Positions 9,471-20,352 are shown, counted from the first letter of the stretch. The stretch: 64,000 bases of DNA from Saprospiraceae bacterium (GCA_016711125.1 JADJTQ010000002.1:1-64000), one strand, 5' to 3'. A program made the numbers and translations. Notes: generated by a model not told the origin, from the sequence alone.

Positions 9471-9968
9471 ATTTTGCTACTGTGCAGTATGCAAATTACA
9501 GCAAGTCTGAGTCCTTGTCAATAGGAATTTTCAGAGGTAATCGGGTTCGGTAAAATGCCGAATAATTGATTGAATTTCCGCACCAATATTACAAGTCTCC
9601 ATTTTGGCTCAGGGATCCCAATATTCATAAGCAGCAAAACCTTCGATCATAATTTCCTTAATTAAGGCTACACGATCATTAAACATGGACTCCACCGCCA
9701 AATAGTCCTGACGTTAAATACTCTACCACTTCTTTGTTGAAACCGACATTTCTTTTTTCAGTGCTAATAAATTTGTTGAAAAGCACCTCTAGACGAGTTC
9801 AAAATTGCATTTCTAAATCATAGCAATTAAGCTATCAATTCGGTGGTTCTACTAAGAAAATTGTATGAACCCATTTCCCAAGCGAATGACGCCAGTAATA
9901 TCATCAAGGAGCTGTGGTTAACCCATATTTCAATTTTTATTCCCCTTAATTTAACTAACAAACCAGTG
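9471..9968. other. intergenic region with a possible decayed minus-strand frame
   Basis: On the minus strand, between about 9760 and 9600, short stretches look coding (RNVGFNKEVVEYL, then FNDRVALIKEIMIEG in another frame), suggesting remains of a small gene. No family is recognised and frames change several times. A TAATTTG-type box for the gene starting at 9470 lies at 9492-9498 (minus). Confidence 0.3.
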
Positions 9969-10508
9969 CTATTTGTTCAGCCACCAGCCTAACCAAACAC
10001 CCACAAGCGACCAGGACACCAGTACATCGATCAGATCAGGCATCGTCTTTAATTCAAACCACACCCCATTGAGATAACTAATAGATAAATAACCGGTGAG
10101 ACCAATCGCCAAACTGGCAAGCACACAGGTCTTAAGATCGAGATGGGCAAATTTCAGCAAAACCCAACAGAGTAAAAACCCAGCCAGGATGTCGGCAACC
10201 AACGCCCGAAACATATTCATACCCATGTTGTAATTCATAGCCTTATGGTAAAACACCTGCGCCCATGGCTTGCCTACCGATTGCTCCATTATTGCCTGAG
10301 CATCAGCACTGGAAGTACCGGGGGCTGCTGTAGGCAGAAAGTAAAATCCATCTTCCGAAATATTAGCACTCAAGCACTCAAGAATGGCATCTTGACTTGG
10401 TATGTAAGCCATCCCTGATGTATGAATACCTAGCATCGTCCAGGATAAAAACTGCCACAGGAACAGTATAATGCCTCCAACCAGGGCACCGATCAGTATC
10501 TTTTTCAT
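9969..10508 (-). CDS. conserved inner-membrane protein
   Basis: The favoured start at 10508 (MKKILIGALVGGIILFLWQ) opens directly into the first membrane helix. Extending to 10556 would add 16 polar residues. The 179-residue protein has four hydrophobic segments: near the start, around LVADILAGFLLCWVLL, around CVLASLAIGLTGYLSISYL, and at the C-terminus. A periplasmic loop of about 65 residues sits between helices 1 and 2. I recall similar uncharacterised Bacteroidota proteins, with no known function. It precedes the AsmA gene's end by about 130 nt on a neighbouring minus-strand unit. Confidence 0.6.
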   Translation of the reverse strand: MKKILIGALVGGIILFLWQFLSWTMLGIHTSGMAYIPSQDAILECLSANISEDGFYFLPTAAPGTSSADAQAIMEQSVGKPWAQVFYHKAMNYNMGMNMFRALVADILAGFLLCWVLLKFAHLDLKTCVLASLAIGLTGYLSISYLNGVWFELKTMPDLIDVLVSWSLVGVWLGWWLNK

Positions 10509-10642
10509 TTTTTTGTTTGTTTTGATTGAATGAAAGATACAAATTTCCCTCTGCACAATAATCTGGATTTTTTATCAGATTGAATTGAGAAATCAACAAA
10601 ACCGCGATCCCGCTCTATATTCCAAATTTTTTCTAATTCTAG

Positions 10643-13600
10643 TTATTCCTCCTTTTTCGTGCCTGTTTTTGTGCTATCCGGAGGCGTAGTTTTTTTCTTT
10701 TCGAAAGGTTTCCAACTTTTTAATTTATCCACTACTTTATCGACTTCCTCTTTTGCCTTCTCTCCTCCTACTTCACCAACTTTTTGATCAATGGCTTCAC
10801 TGGCTCTTTTACTCAACTCATCATCGACTTTATTTTTGAGTTCTTCAGTGGCTCGGTTGGTTATGGTGTCCACTACTTTTTGCGCTTCTTTGGCCAGCGT
10901 ATCAACCACTTTATCCAGTTTTTCTTCTCCTTTTTTAAGCAGACTATCTCTTTTCGCTTCGGCTACGGTTTTAGCACTATCAATGATGTGCTCGACACCC
11001 TGTTTTAATTCATCTTTAACCACATCGACCAACGGTTTTTCACCATCCATTCCTACCAGTTTAAGATCAAAAGTTGGTTTAGTGATCGTGCCATTCATGA
11101 TCACATTGACATTGACAAATTCGCCACTGCTCAACTTAAATCCCAATTTGTTTGCCTCATTCGTCAGCCACGAAAACTGTTCGTTCAGACCTTTAGTCAG
11201 TTCGCTTGCCTCTAAATATTTTCGGGGGATTTTCATTTTAATCAGATAATTCAACTCCTGGTTGAGTGCCTGGGTGCCCGAAATCTGAAAATCAATATCC
11301 TCGATTTTGGTGTCAAATTCCTTTACCTCGACGATCCCGTTTTTCACCTCCAGCCAATTTTTTGAATTCTGGATGCGGGGTGACTGAAGAAATTTCAGCT
11401 TTAATTTTTGCGCCAATTCTTCAGCCGGACCAAAAGATTTAAGCAGACACTCTGAGGTCTCTACCAGACCCGAAAGGTTGAGACTTGCCAAATCGGGCAT
11501 AAAATCATCCTTAAGCGCTCCATTGGTAATAAATGAAGTAGAAAACCGGCCATCCAAAAATTTGATCACTGGAGCCAGGACTTTGACATAGGAAAACTTT
11601 TGCGCGATCTGACTAAATTGCACATCGATCATATCATACTTCAAATCGAAATTAGGTTGTTCACCTGCCAGGGTCTGGTATCCACCCGCCAATTGAAATC
11701 TACCTCCAAAAGCCTCGGATGAGCAATCTTGCAATGTGGCTGTATTGTCAGCAACAAGTACCTGACCCTTTACATTCCTAAAAGTCATATCGGTATACAC
11801 AAACTCATCGATCCTGGCATCGACCTTCAGATCCAGACGATCCGGGATTACGAATGGAGTAAGGCTACCGGTCTATTATGACCTGATCCGGTCTTATCCT
11901 TCCGGAGAGCACGGGATTAATAATTTTTTCACCATTAAAAATCACTTCTTTGGCTACGAGGTCAAGATCCATGTCATATGCAGGAATCATGGTAGGTGCA
12001 CTCGTCGTTGTTTGTACCGTCGCCTCGGGAGCGGGAGAATCAGCGATAGGTGTCGACCACTCGTCAAGGTCTAATAAGTCTGATCGCATGCGTATGCTAC
12101 CCAGCATGGTCTTTTCCGGACTAATTAAGGCAAGGATGTTGTCAAGTCTACCCTCAAGGGTCACGTCACGTCTTCCAGCTTGGATGCTGGTTTCGCTTAG
12201 TCTGACCGATTGGGGGCTAAAGTCGAGTTTGGTGCGGGTTATTTTGATCGGGGGCTTGCCAGTCATTTGAGCACTCAAGTTTTCGGCCGTCAGAGCTCCG
12301 GCAATCAACACCTGGTCATACTTTTATTATCGATCTGACTCATCCTGGCCTTAAACTTAATATCAGCGTCAATCTTGCCTTCCAGTGTTTGCATGTCCTG
12401 CATTGGATAGGCTTTGGCCAGGTCCGCCAGATTTAAGGTTCCCCGCAAAGCACCTTCAACATTGGGATCAGACATCGGAGTACTGATCGCAAGACGACCG
12501 TTGATCGGTTGAGGCCCAATCTGCAGTGCAAGTTTGGACAAAAGAATCTTCATTAGATCAAGCGCACCATCAGGTTTGTCTATCACCAGGTCTAGGTTGA
12601 TATTACTGATACCAACCGGAAGATCAGAATATTTGACACTGCCATCCGATATAGTTGTTTTAAGTGTGAATGCAGGATAGTGTTCTTCACTATAACGACC
12701 CCAGATGCGGTTTTCCAAATCAAAGCTACCCTTGATTTCTGCTTGTTGAAAGCCCTCAGTATAGGCCCCAGGCAAGATGGACAAAAGGTGGCGAAAATCA
12801 GATTTGGGAGCGGTGATACCAAGATCCAGTTCGATATCGTCATCATTGAGATCTATGAAGCCTTCGGCATTTAATTCCAAATCATTTAACAACAGTTGAT
12901 TGTCTTTGAGGGTATACCGATATTCATCGAGATTCATAGATATGACCGCATCCAGCTTAGCCTTAAGGCTGTCGAGATAGGTGACTCCATCATAACTTAT
13001 GCTGAGCCATCTGGCCTCGGTTGATGTTTTAAGATCAAACACCATATCGGCAAAATTCCCTTCTCCGGAATGATCAAATTGCTCCAGAACAAATTGCATC
13101 GGCATCGTTTGATCTTCATATCTCAGAGTGCCGTCGTTCAGGTCATAGTGATCTAGTTGAAATTGTATGCTACCCTCTGATGCAGTCGACTCCTCTTCTG
13201 AAGCTACCGTGATATCATAATTGGCTTGGCCATCAGTTAGAGTCAAAATATTGATCAGGGGAGCATCAGCCGAAAGACTTACTATTTTAATCGGTTCAGT
13301 TTTGCTGATGACTGACCAGAAATCAACCGATGCAGAGACACTCTTGGCATGAAACAAAGGCACCCCCTCAAAGTCGTCGATCCCATCAATCGTGAGGTCG
13401 CTTAGGGTGATCTGTAAATGAGGGAAACTCCGAAAAAAGCTAAGGGAAACGTCTCTAAAATCGGATTTGGCCCTTAGATTATCGTTGAGTCCTTGTTTGG
13501 CGGCTTCCACCAGGCGACCTTTAAAAAGATAAGGAGCTAGAACTAGTAGTAGAACGATCAACAAGATGGCTCCAGCAAGCCATTTAAGCAACTTTCGCAT
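10643..13600 (-). CDS. AsmA-family envelope protein, two frame breaks
   Basis: The protein would have about 985 residues: an N-terminal membrane anchor (LLKWLAGAILLIVLLLVL) followed by a long beta-rich region with the AsmA/TamB pattern (FRDVSLSFFRSFPHL, LTIDGI, LFHAKSVSASVDF) and a Lys/Glu-rich coiled C-terminus (about residues 880-985). AsmA-like proteins form long periplasmic grooves thought to carry phospholipids or assist outer-membrane assembly. Three frames are joined: 13600-12305, 12311-11865 and 11800-10643. The first break is loss of one A in the A-run at 12322-12325 (IDNKKYDQVLIAG restored). The second, near 11870, is a +1 or -2 change after QVIID, with the protein continuing LTPFVIPDRLDLKV. 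I treat it as one gene. Confidence 0.7.
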
Positions 13601-13755
13601 AGCAATTATTTATACCCTATAAACGATCACTTCCAACATTAGAATACTAAAAACAACGGAAAGAAGACTCCGATCACTATCTGAGGTCACCAAATAACCA
13701 CCAAAAGCCCTAATTTAGCAGGATCATGACCATATTAAAATAAATCAATCAGCCA

Positions 13756-14388
13756 GTGAACTTCGTTTTAGACGATATCATCGATCGGTTTTGGAAAGAC
13801 GGCCGGATCAAAGATCTGGAAGAGTTGTCGAGCCAAAATGCTTTTGATTTTTCAATGAGTGACCGTCTTGATTTGCAGACCTATAAGATCAAGAACTTTC
13901 ATCTTTTCCGGGGAAGAAAAGCTAAACGGATCAGAGGAATTTTGTCGAAGCAAATTGACGCTGTTGAGGTACGGATTTACGACTTTGTATACTATGCTGA
14001 GTCGGGCAAAAAGAAATCGACAGTGATCGAATTGCATGATGCGCAGTTAGATCTCAGTCCATTCATCATCCGTCCTAAACGAAGCATACAATGGGTGAAA
14101 GAAGTGTTTAATAAGGACACCAGCTTCTTCCCGGATCAGCCGGGCTTTCATGCTTATTATGAATTGGAATCCCCAAATAAACCAGCTCTGAAAAATGAAC
14201 TGACTGCTGATTTTGTTGAATTGATCTCCTCCGCAACAAGACTTTCTGTAGAGGGTGATGGGCCCTATATGTTGATCTATCACCGGGGTAAAGTGGTTCA
14301 GACCAGAGAAATCATGGCTATGTTAGACTTTTCGCTGGATCTGTTGGAATCTTTGTTTGAAGCCAGTCAGAAGGAAGATCTTTTGTAA
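13756..14388 (+). CDS. conserved hypothetical cytosolic protein
   Basis: The 210-residue soluble protein starts at GTG 13756 (MNFVLDDIIDRFWKDGR). There is no signal peptide or membrane helix. A middle segment (VRIYDFVYYAESGKKKSTVIEL) looks like two adjacent beta strands, and the C-terminus (GPYMLIYHRGKVV...LDFSLDLLESLFE) ends in a helix. The mix resembles DUF-type proteins in which a DUF3137-like beta domain follows a short helix, but I cannot name the family. It is divergently placed from the AsmA gene and convergent with the DUF547 gene. A TAATTTAG box lies about 40 nt upstream. Confidence 0.5.
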   Translation: MNFVLDDIIDRFWKDGRIKDLEELSSQNAFDFSMSDRLDLQTYKIKNFHLFRGRKAKRIRGILSKQIDAVEVRIYDFVYYAESGKKKSTVIELHDAQLDLSPFIIRPKRSIQWVKEVFNKDTSFFPDQPGFHAYYELESPNKPALKNELTADFVELISSATRLSVEGDGPYMLIYHRGKVVQTREIMAMLDFSLDLLESLFEASQKEDLL

Positions 14389-14410
14389 AAAGAAAGGACT
14401 TTGGTGGCTC

Positions 14411-15166
14411 CTACTTAGGCTCTTCGTTCAGACTCCAATCATAGGGTAGAAAAGTCAACTCGGCATCGTCTGGTATCGGTTGAGAAGCATACTGATTGAC
14501 AAAGTCAATGAGTGACCCGGATTTTTTCTTAAAATCGCCTTTAAACCAAGAGAAAATGGAAGACAGTTCGTATTTCGACACCTTATTGCGTAAAGAATCC
14601 GCCAAAAAACCTTTGGCAGCAGTGGTCAGCTGTTGGTCCAGGCGATCAGAGGTATATGCTTGATTCAGTAATTTGGGGCAAGATACCGAAGCACAATTGA
14701 CGGCAAAATGTATCCTGGGTTCATCAAAGTATTTACGAATAATGCCATGTTCGATATTATTTAGATCGTACTCATGACCTTCTATATTGATGAATTTAAT
14801 ATCCCAGACGGTATTGACAAATGGAATTCCATTTTTAATGTCCTTAATACTTGCTACCGGATAATAGTCAATGATGAGTTTGACAGTGAAAGCATTATAG
14901 GCATTAATCCAATAAGCAAGTTGCTCATCTCGTGACCAATTTTTGTCATTAGGATGTGCACTACTTAAGAGATCCAGATACTGGGTGAGTTTCTGACTGT
15001 CCTTTTGAAACCCCTTGTAGTCAACCCAACCTTCGTCTGAGACATACTTCTCCAACAAAGATGTCCAACTCTCGTGCGAGACCGGAGTTGAGTTTGACAT
15101 TTTTTTGGAGACTTTACAAGCTACCGACAGCAGCAATAGGGACAACATAAGACCGAAATTTCTCAT
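14411..15166 (-). CDS. DUF547 domain lipoprotein
   Basis: The lipoprotein signal ends LLLLSVAC with Cys17, followed by a short linker. The DUF547 domain fills residues about 35-240. Its landmarks are WVDYKGFQKDSQKLTQYL, a QLAYWINAYNAFTVKLI helix, IKFINIEGHEYDLNNIEHGIIR, and HFAVNCASVSCPKLLNQAY containing the conserved NC.S.SCP motif. The fold is papain/transglutaminase-like, but a function has not been shown for most members. The protein is expected to be anchored to the envelope. It lies 21 nt downstream of the anti-sigma-like gene and may be co-transcribed with the sigma factor operon. Confidence 0.8.
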   Translation of the reverse strand: MRNFGLMLSLLLLSVACKVSKKMSNSTPVSHESWTSLLEKYVSDEGWVDYKGFQKDSQKLTQYLDLLSSAHPNDKNWSRDEQLAYWINAYNAFTVKLIIDYYPVASIKDIKNGIPFVNTVWDIKFINIEGHEYDLNNIEHGIIRKYFDEPRIHFAVNCASVSCPKLLNQAYTSDRLDQQLTTAAKGFLADSLRNKVSKYELSSIFSWFKGDFKKKSGSLIDFVNQYASQPIPDDAELTFLPYDWSLNEEPK

Positions 15167-15187
15167 AGAGTACTAACACTATAAGGT

Positions 15188-16600
15188 CTAGTCAAAGTTG
15201 TAACTGGCCCCAACATTGTATGAATAAGTACGGAATTTGTCGGCTGTATAACCAAGTTCACCTTTCCAATGATCCTGGTAGATCGCTTCGACAAAGAAAT
15301 TCATGTTCTTGTAGATCGGAATATCCGCACCTACCCCGGCATTGAATGAAAAATAGGTATTATTTTTACTATACCCTTTTTTGTACCCTTCCTTCAACAG
15401 TCCATCATTAAAGCGCGGCTCGGGCTTTTTAGGACCCGGTGCTGCAGCAAGCAGTACAGGTGCTTCGTAATGCGCATTCATGACTCCATGAGCCGAAGCA
15501 CCCATCAGTGCATAGAAATCAACATACTTGGTCTTAACCCCATTATATCTGAGATTCAGAGGAATTTGCAGCTTTTGGATTTCGTTTCTTCCATAACCCG
15601 CATCATAGCTTACCTCACCATAGCTGGCGCCCAAATCAAAACCAAATCGACCAAATTGAATATTGGCGACAAAACCTTGTCCTCTACTCGATTCCGGATG
15701 TTGTTGAGGGGTAGGGGCTGAGCTGCCATACCTTATATTTCTAACCAGGTGGGAATTGTACTGAGAAAATAAACCAAGCTTGGTCTTGATTTTGGGTTCT
15801 GGTTTGACAGCTGCCAACAAGTGAAAGTCCGTGGCTGTCTCAGCCTGCAAGAGCGCCATATCAAAAACTGGAAGAAGAGGTACCGAGGCAACTCTATGCT
15901 GATTACCAAGACTTCGTGGAAATACAGTTAGACTCAGATCGCGAGATTGAAGTAATTGAATGTTGTCGGCTGATTTCCTTGATACCAATTGTTTTTGTTT
16001 CTTTTCACTGACAACATATTGACTAATGGCCGGAAGTTGATCAAGCTTTCGTAAAGAGATTTGATCTGAAAGATTATGAACTTTAGCGCCGGGACTCAAT
16101 GCCCGATCCCCAGATATCTTGGCATCCTGGACACTGGCAATGCCATTTGTAGTGGCGTTAATCTGCGGATCCTGATCCGTGCCTGGTTGCTGCTTCATGA
16201 CTGGGTAGGTATCCTCATCGTCATAATCAGCCTGGTTTTGCACGAAGGCCTTGGGCAATAATTCCTGTACCTGAGGAACTTGACCCAAAAATTTGACCAT
16301 AGTAAAGATGGCGAAGAAAATCACGGCAGCTTCAAAAACTTTTGATGCTATTAACCGCTTACGATAATTGATCCGGTCAAGACGCTCACTTAATACTTGC
16401 CAGGTCGCCGCATTGTAAGGCACTTTCAGATCAGATACAGCTTGCCTTGCCAGTTCGTCAACCGAGCGTTCTTCCGACATATCGGTTGCTGACATCCTGT
16501 GCTCAAGCATGTCCCAGGAATCACCATCATATGGAACCTGATGATCTCCCAGTGCATTCTTAATAATCTGGTCAAACTGATTTTTCAAATCTTTACTCAT
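15188..16600 (-). CDS. anti-sigma-like N-domain fused to an outer-membrane-type beta-barrel
   Basis: Residues 1-85 contain two copies of a short motif: VPYDGDSWDMLEHRM and VPYNAATWQVLSERL. A membrane helix follows (about residues 98-116, VFEAAVIFFAIFTMVKFLG), then a low-complexity linker. The C-terminal part (about 275-470: FVANIQFGRFGFDLGASYG, YVDFYALMGASAHG, FNAGVGADIPIYKNMNFFVEAIY) has the look of a PorT/OMP_b-brl barrel. The start overlaps the sigma-factor stop by 8 bp, so the two are translationally coupled. The cytosolic N-domain plus helix fits an anti-sigma regulator for that factor. That role and the topology are inference. Confidence 0.6.
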   Translation of the reverse strand: MSKDLKNQFDQIIKNALGDHQVPYDGDSWDMLEHRMSATDMSEERSVDELARQAVSDLKVPYNAATWQVLSERLDRINYRKRLIASKVFEAAVIFFAIFTMVKFLGQVPQVQELLPKAFVQNQADYDDEDTYPVMKQQPGTDQDPQINATTNGIASVQDAKISGDRALSPGAKVHNLSDQISLRKLDQLPAISQYVVSEKKQKQLVSRKSADNIQLLQSRDLSLTVFPRSLGNQHRVASVPLLPVFDMALLQAETATDFHLLAAVKPEPKIKTKLGLFSQYNSHLVRNIRYGSSAPTPQQHPESSRGQGFVANIQFGRFGFDLGASYGEVSYDAGYGRNEIQKLQIPLNLRYNGVKTKYVDFYALMGASAHGVMNAHYEAPVLLAAAPGPKKPEPRFNDGLLKEGYKKGYSKNNTYFSFNAGVGADIPIYKNMNFFVEAIYQDHWKGELGYTADKFRTYSYNVGASYNFD

Positions 16601-17153
16601 GAACGATGTTAATTCGTTGTATCAATACTTGTAACTTGAGTCTGGCTTTCACCAGATTGGAGCGTGACGTACTTTCGGAGATATTTAAACGATCGGCAAT
16701 CTCCTTATGTGAATATCCTTCTATCACATACATATTAAATACGGTGCGATATGCGGGACTTAGTTTTTGTATAGCTGCAAGGATTTCCTTTTCGCTGCAT
16801 TGTCCTATGGCATCGGCTCCCGATGCACTAATATGATATGCCTGCTCAACGTCTTCCGTGCGTCTTCGGGTCTTCTTCCTATAGTAATCAATCGAAGTAT
16901 TAATCATAATCCTTCGTATCCAGGCACTCAATGAAGTCCCGGAGTTATATTTTGCAATATTGCGAAAGACCTTGATGAAGCCTTCATGTAAAATATCCAG
17001 TGCTTCGTCCGGATCTCCTGCATACCGTAAACAAACACCCATCATTGTGCTGTAGTGATCCATATACAGCTGTTTTTGTGCCCATTTTTCCTGGCGGACA
17101 CAGGCTGCAATGAAATCATGCTCTTCGTGTTCGATTTTTAATACAAAATCCAT
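16593..17153 (-). CDS. ECF-type RNA polymerase sigma factor
   Basis: The 186-residue protein has both sigma-70 regions. Region 2 includes YAGDPDEALDILHEGFIKVFRNI and ends with LSAWIRRIMINTSIDYYRKK. Region 4 includes LSPAYRTVFNMYVIEGYSHKEIADRLNISESTSRSNLVKARLKL, a typical helix-turn-helix for -35 recognition. Length and layout are those of group 4 (ECF) factors, which switch on envelope or stress regulons. It overlaps the downstream anti-sigma-like gene. Target genes cannot be predicted from this window. Confidence 0.9.
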   Translation of the reverse strand: MDFVLKIEHEEHDFIAACVRQEKWAQKQLYMDHYSTMMGVCLRYAGDPDEALDILHEGFIKVFRNIAKYNSGTSLSAWIRRIMINTSIDYYRKKTRRRTEDVEQAYHISASGADAIGQCSEKEILAAIQKLSPAYRTVFNMYVIEGYSHKEIADRLNISESTSRSNLVKARLKLQVLIQRINIVHE

Positions 17154-17444
17154 GCAAGATTACTTACTGTCCGAAGCTCAAGTTAGCTCTTTCAAAACGC
17201 ATTCTGAAATTCCAATGCTGCTTTTAACAAATGACTAACTAAAAATCGAGCCCAAAACAGGGGCCAAATAGCCAATCATATCGTCTAATTTTAAAACTAT
17301 GGAAACAAGTTATTATATGTTAGCGGCTAATTTTAAATTTGTTAGCACTTTAAAACTTGAAACTAACGGTTTGATGCAATGATATTGTAGTGGTTCAACT
17401 GAATCATCAAAATTGCACAACCTGATCATCCTATAAAATTTTTT

Positions 17445-20057
17445 ATGGCTAGCAAAAATAATTTAGACATCACATCCGGCGATGGCAATGTTTCGATCCC
17501 TTCACTTAAAGGGATGTATGAAACCTATTTTTTAGACTATGCCTCGTATGTGATTCTTGAAAGGGCAGTCCCCAGCATTGAAGATGGGCTCAAACCGGTT
17601 CAGCGCCGAATATTGCATGCCATGAAAGAAATGGATGATGGGCGCTTCCATAAAGTGGCTAATATCATTGGGCAAACGATGCAATATCATCCCCATGGTG
17701 ATGCCGCCATCGGCGATGCTCTGGTCAAACTGGGTCAGCATGACCTTTTGATCGATACTCAGGGTAATTGGGGAGATGTACGCACCGGTGATTCAGCCGC
17801 TGCGGCCCGATACATCGAAGCTCGTTTGACTAAATTTGCTCTTGATGTAGCTTTCAATAAAGACACCACCGAATGGCAGCTTTCATACGACGGCCGTAAG
17901 CAAGAACCGCTTAACCTCCCTATGAAATTTCCCCTTCTGCTAGCTCAGGGAGTTGAAGGAATTGCTGTGGGCTTATCGACTAAGATCATGCCTCATAATA
18001 TTGGGGAGTTGATCAAGGCCTCGATCAAAATCCTCGAAGACAAAAAATTTACGGTCTACCCGGATTTTGACACCGGAGGATCAATCGATGTAACGGAATA
18101 CAATAATGGCAAACGCGGAGGAAAGCTATTGATACGGGCTAAGATCGAAAAAAAAGATAAAAATACTCTGGTGATCACCGAATTGCCTCACAGTGTCACT
18201 ACCGGGTCGTTGATTGACAGCATTGTCAAAGCTAGTGATAAGGGAAAAATCAAAATCAAAAAGATCGTTGACAACACTGCGCAGGATGTCGAAGTTTTAA
18301 TTGACCTGATGCCGGGTGTCTCCCCGGATCTGACCATAGATGCTTTGTATGCCTTTACTAGTTGTTCTATTTCAGTCTCACCCAATGCGTGTGTTATTGT
18401 CGATAACAAACCGCTTTTTCTTGCGGTAAATGACATTTTACACTTGTCGACAGAGCATTCCAAAGATTTACTTCGCCAAGAACTGGAGATTAAAAAAGCT
18501 GACCTTGAGCAAAAATGGCATAATGCCAGTCTTGAGAAAATCTTCATAGAAAAGCGGGTCTATCACGAAATCGAGGAGTGTGAGTCATGGGAGGCCGTGA
18601 TTCAAACGATCGATTTTGAAATGCGCCGTTACGTGGCTGATCCCCAGGAAAAACTACACTCCGGCGATCAACGAATACGCTTGATGAGGCCTTTTGTGGA
18701 GGAGGATATATTACGCCTCACGGAGATCAAGATTAAACGCATATCGAAGTTTAATACATTTAAAGCCGACGAGCATATCAGCCAGGTCGAAGACGAAATT
18801 GCCCAGACGGTCTACCACCTGGAACACCTGACTGACTTTGCGATTAAGTATTTTGAAGATCTGTACCTGAAGTATGGCAATAAACATCCACGAAAAACAG
18901 AAATCACCTCTTTTGAGCAGATCGATGTAGTGCAAGTAGCCGCCAACAATGTAAAATTGTACGCCAATGTAAAAGAAGGTTTCATGGGATGGGGTCTGAA
19001 AAAAGATCTCGAAATCAGGGAGTGCTCCGACATCGATGACATCATTGCCTTCAAAAAAGATGGAACTTTTAAAGTATCTAAGATTGGTGAAAAGGTTTTT
19101 ATGGGCGAAAACATTTTACATGTTGATGTATGGAAAAAAGGAGATGACCGCACTACTTACAATTTGATCTACCTCGATGGTGAAAGCGGACGAGCAATGG
19201 GAAAGCGCTTTAACGTCACTGCGATAACCCGGGATAAGGATTATGATCTGACAAAGGGGACCAAAGGATCAAAAGTGTTGTACTTCACCAACAATCCCAA
19301 TGGCGAATCAGAAATAGTTCGGATCCAGCTTTCACCCAGCTCCCGGGCCAAGATCAAGGTCTTAGAGTTTGACTTCGACCATCTTGATATCAAGGGTCGT
19401 GGCTCGCAGGGCAACATCGTGACCCGCTATCCCATCCGAAAAATCGAACAATTGGAAGTTGGTCAATCCACACTGGGTGCTGTCAAGCTGTGGGTAGACG
19501 AGGTAAGTGGCCGGGTGAACACCGACGAAAGAGGCATTTTCCTGGGAGCTTTTGATACCGGAGATCTGATTATTGCTCTTTATGCTGATGGCACTTACAT
19601 ATTGCATGCACCAGATCCCATCCTAAAAGTAGATACCAACCAGTTGTTGCATGTCTCTAAACTCGAGGAAGATAGTATAGTGACTGCTGTACATTATGAT
19701 GGTGAGAAGGATTGGACGATGATCAAACGGTTTAAAATCGAAACCAGCACCCTAAATGAAAAAGCCTATTTCATCAGAGAACATAATAAGTCAAAGTTAC
19801 TTTATGCGACTACAAAACCGGGTGTCGAGCTCGAGTACTATCTAATGATTAAAAACCAAAAGGAACTGTGGACAATCAATCTCGATGAGTTTATTGAGGT
19901 AAAAGGCTGGAAGGCCATGGGCAACAGGCTATGTACCAAAGCAATCCGGGGTATTCGTGAACTTCAGGAAGCACCACAGGAAGGAATTGAGCCAAGCCCG
20001 AAGACACCGGACACCAACAATTTGAAACCCGGAGATACGATAGAACTGGATCTTTAG
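17445..20057 (+). CDS. parC: DNA topoisomerase IV subunit A
   Basis: The 870-residue protein opens with the topoisomerase IIA core (ERAVPSIEDGLKPVQRRILHAM, NIIGQTMQYHPHGDAAIGDALV). The DNA-cleaving tyrosine is Tyr123 in AAARYIEARLTKF. With ParE it decatenates daughter chromosomes by ATP-driven strand passage in the cytoplasm. The C-terminal beta-pinwheel keeps only a degenerate box (KGRGSQGN) in place of the QRRGGKG GyrA-box, which favours ParC over GyrA. The length matches Bacteroidota ParC. It stands alone on the plus strand; parE is not in the window. The frame is intact over 2.6 kb, unlike many neighbours. Confidence 0.88.
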   Translation: MASKNNLDITSGDGNVSIPSLKGMYETYFLDYASYVILERAVPSIEDGLKPVQRRILHAMKEMDDGRFHKVANIIGQTMQYHPHGDAAIGDALVKLGQHDLLIDTQGNWGDVRTGDSAAAARYIEARLTKFALDVAFNKDTTEWQLSYDGRKQEPLNLPMKFPLLLAQGVEGIAVGLSTKIMPHNIGELIKASIKILEDKKFTVYPDFDTGGSIDVTEYNNGKRGGKLLIRAKIEKKDKNTLVITELPHSVTTGSLIDSIVKASDKGKIKIKKIVDNTAQDVEVLIDLMPGVSPDLTIDALYAFTSCSISVSPNACVIVDNKPLFLAVNDILHLSTEHSKDLLRQELEIKKADLEQKWHNASLEKIFIEKRVYHEIEECESWEAVIQTIDFEMRRYVADPQEKLHSGDQRIRLMRPFVEEDILRLTEIKIKRISKFNTFKADEHISQVEDEIAQTVYHLEHLTDFAIKYFEDLYLKYGNKHPRKTEITSFEQIDVVQVAANNVKLYANVKEGFMGWGLKKDLEIRECSDIDDIIAFKKDGTFKVSKIGEKVFMGENILHVDVWKKGDDRTTYNLIYLDGESGRAMGKRFNVTAITRDKDYDLTKGTKGSKVLYFTNNPNGESEIVRIQLSPSSRAKIKVLEFDFDHLDIKGRGSQGNIVTRYPIRKIEQLEVGQSTLGAVKLWVDEVSGRVNTDERGIFLGAFDTGDLIIALYADGTYILHAPDPILKVDTNQLLHVSKLEEDSIVTAVHYDGEKDWTMIKRFKIETSTLNEKAYFIREHNKSKLLYATTKPGVELEYYLMIKNQKELWTINLDEFIEVKGWKAMGNRLCTKAIRGIRELQEAPQEGIEPSPKTPDTNNLKPGDTIELDL

Positions 20058-20110
20058 CAGGGAACATCTTTCATCAAGAATAGCATTTTTTGATTCAAAA
20101 TAAATGGATG

Positions 20111-20347
20111 ATGGCACGAAAGTCGATCACATTTGCAGCAAGACAAGATGAATGGATGAAGTTTGTAGTGCAACAAGGCTGATATAAGGATGAAAGTGAT
20201 TATGTACGTGACCTTGTAAGAAGAGACGAGGAGAAAAATCGACTTTTTTTAGTGACCCAGGCAGCTGTTCTGGAAGGTCTGGAAAGTGGGATAAGCCATA
20301 GAAACTTGGATGATATTTGGCAACAGGCCGAAAGCGAAAGCGCATAG
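20111..20347 (+). pseudogene. parD: ParD-type antitoxin with internal stop
   Basis: The frame reads MARKSITFAARQDEWMKFVVQQG, then a TGA at 20180-20182, then YKDESDYVRDLVRRDEEKN and a tail ending GLESGISHRNLDDIWQQAE. The ribbon-helix-helix start and the 'G-R-Y-..ES.YVRDLVRR' block are those of ParD/CopG antitoxins, and TGA stands exactly where Arg (CGA) is expected, so a single C-to-T change explains the stop. The C-terminal part normally neutralises ParE. A start codon between the two halves is lacking, so an active product is unlikely. Confidence 0.7.
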
Positions 20348-20352
20348 TCGAA

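Noticed and set aside
17445..20057. parC as gyrA
   Set aside because: The C-terminal domain lacks an intact QRRGGKG box, having only KGRGSQGN, which fits ParC of Bacteroidota.
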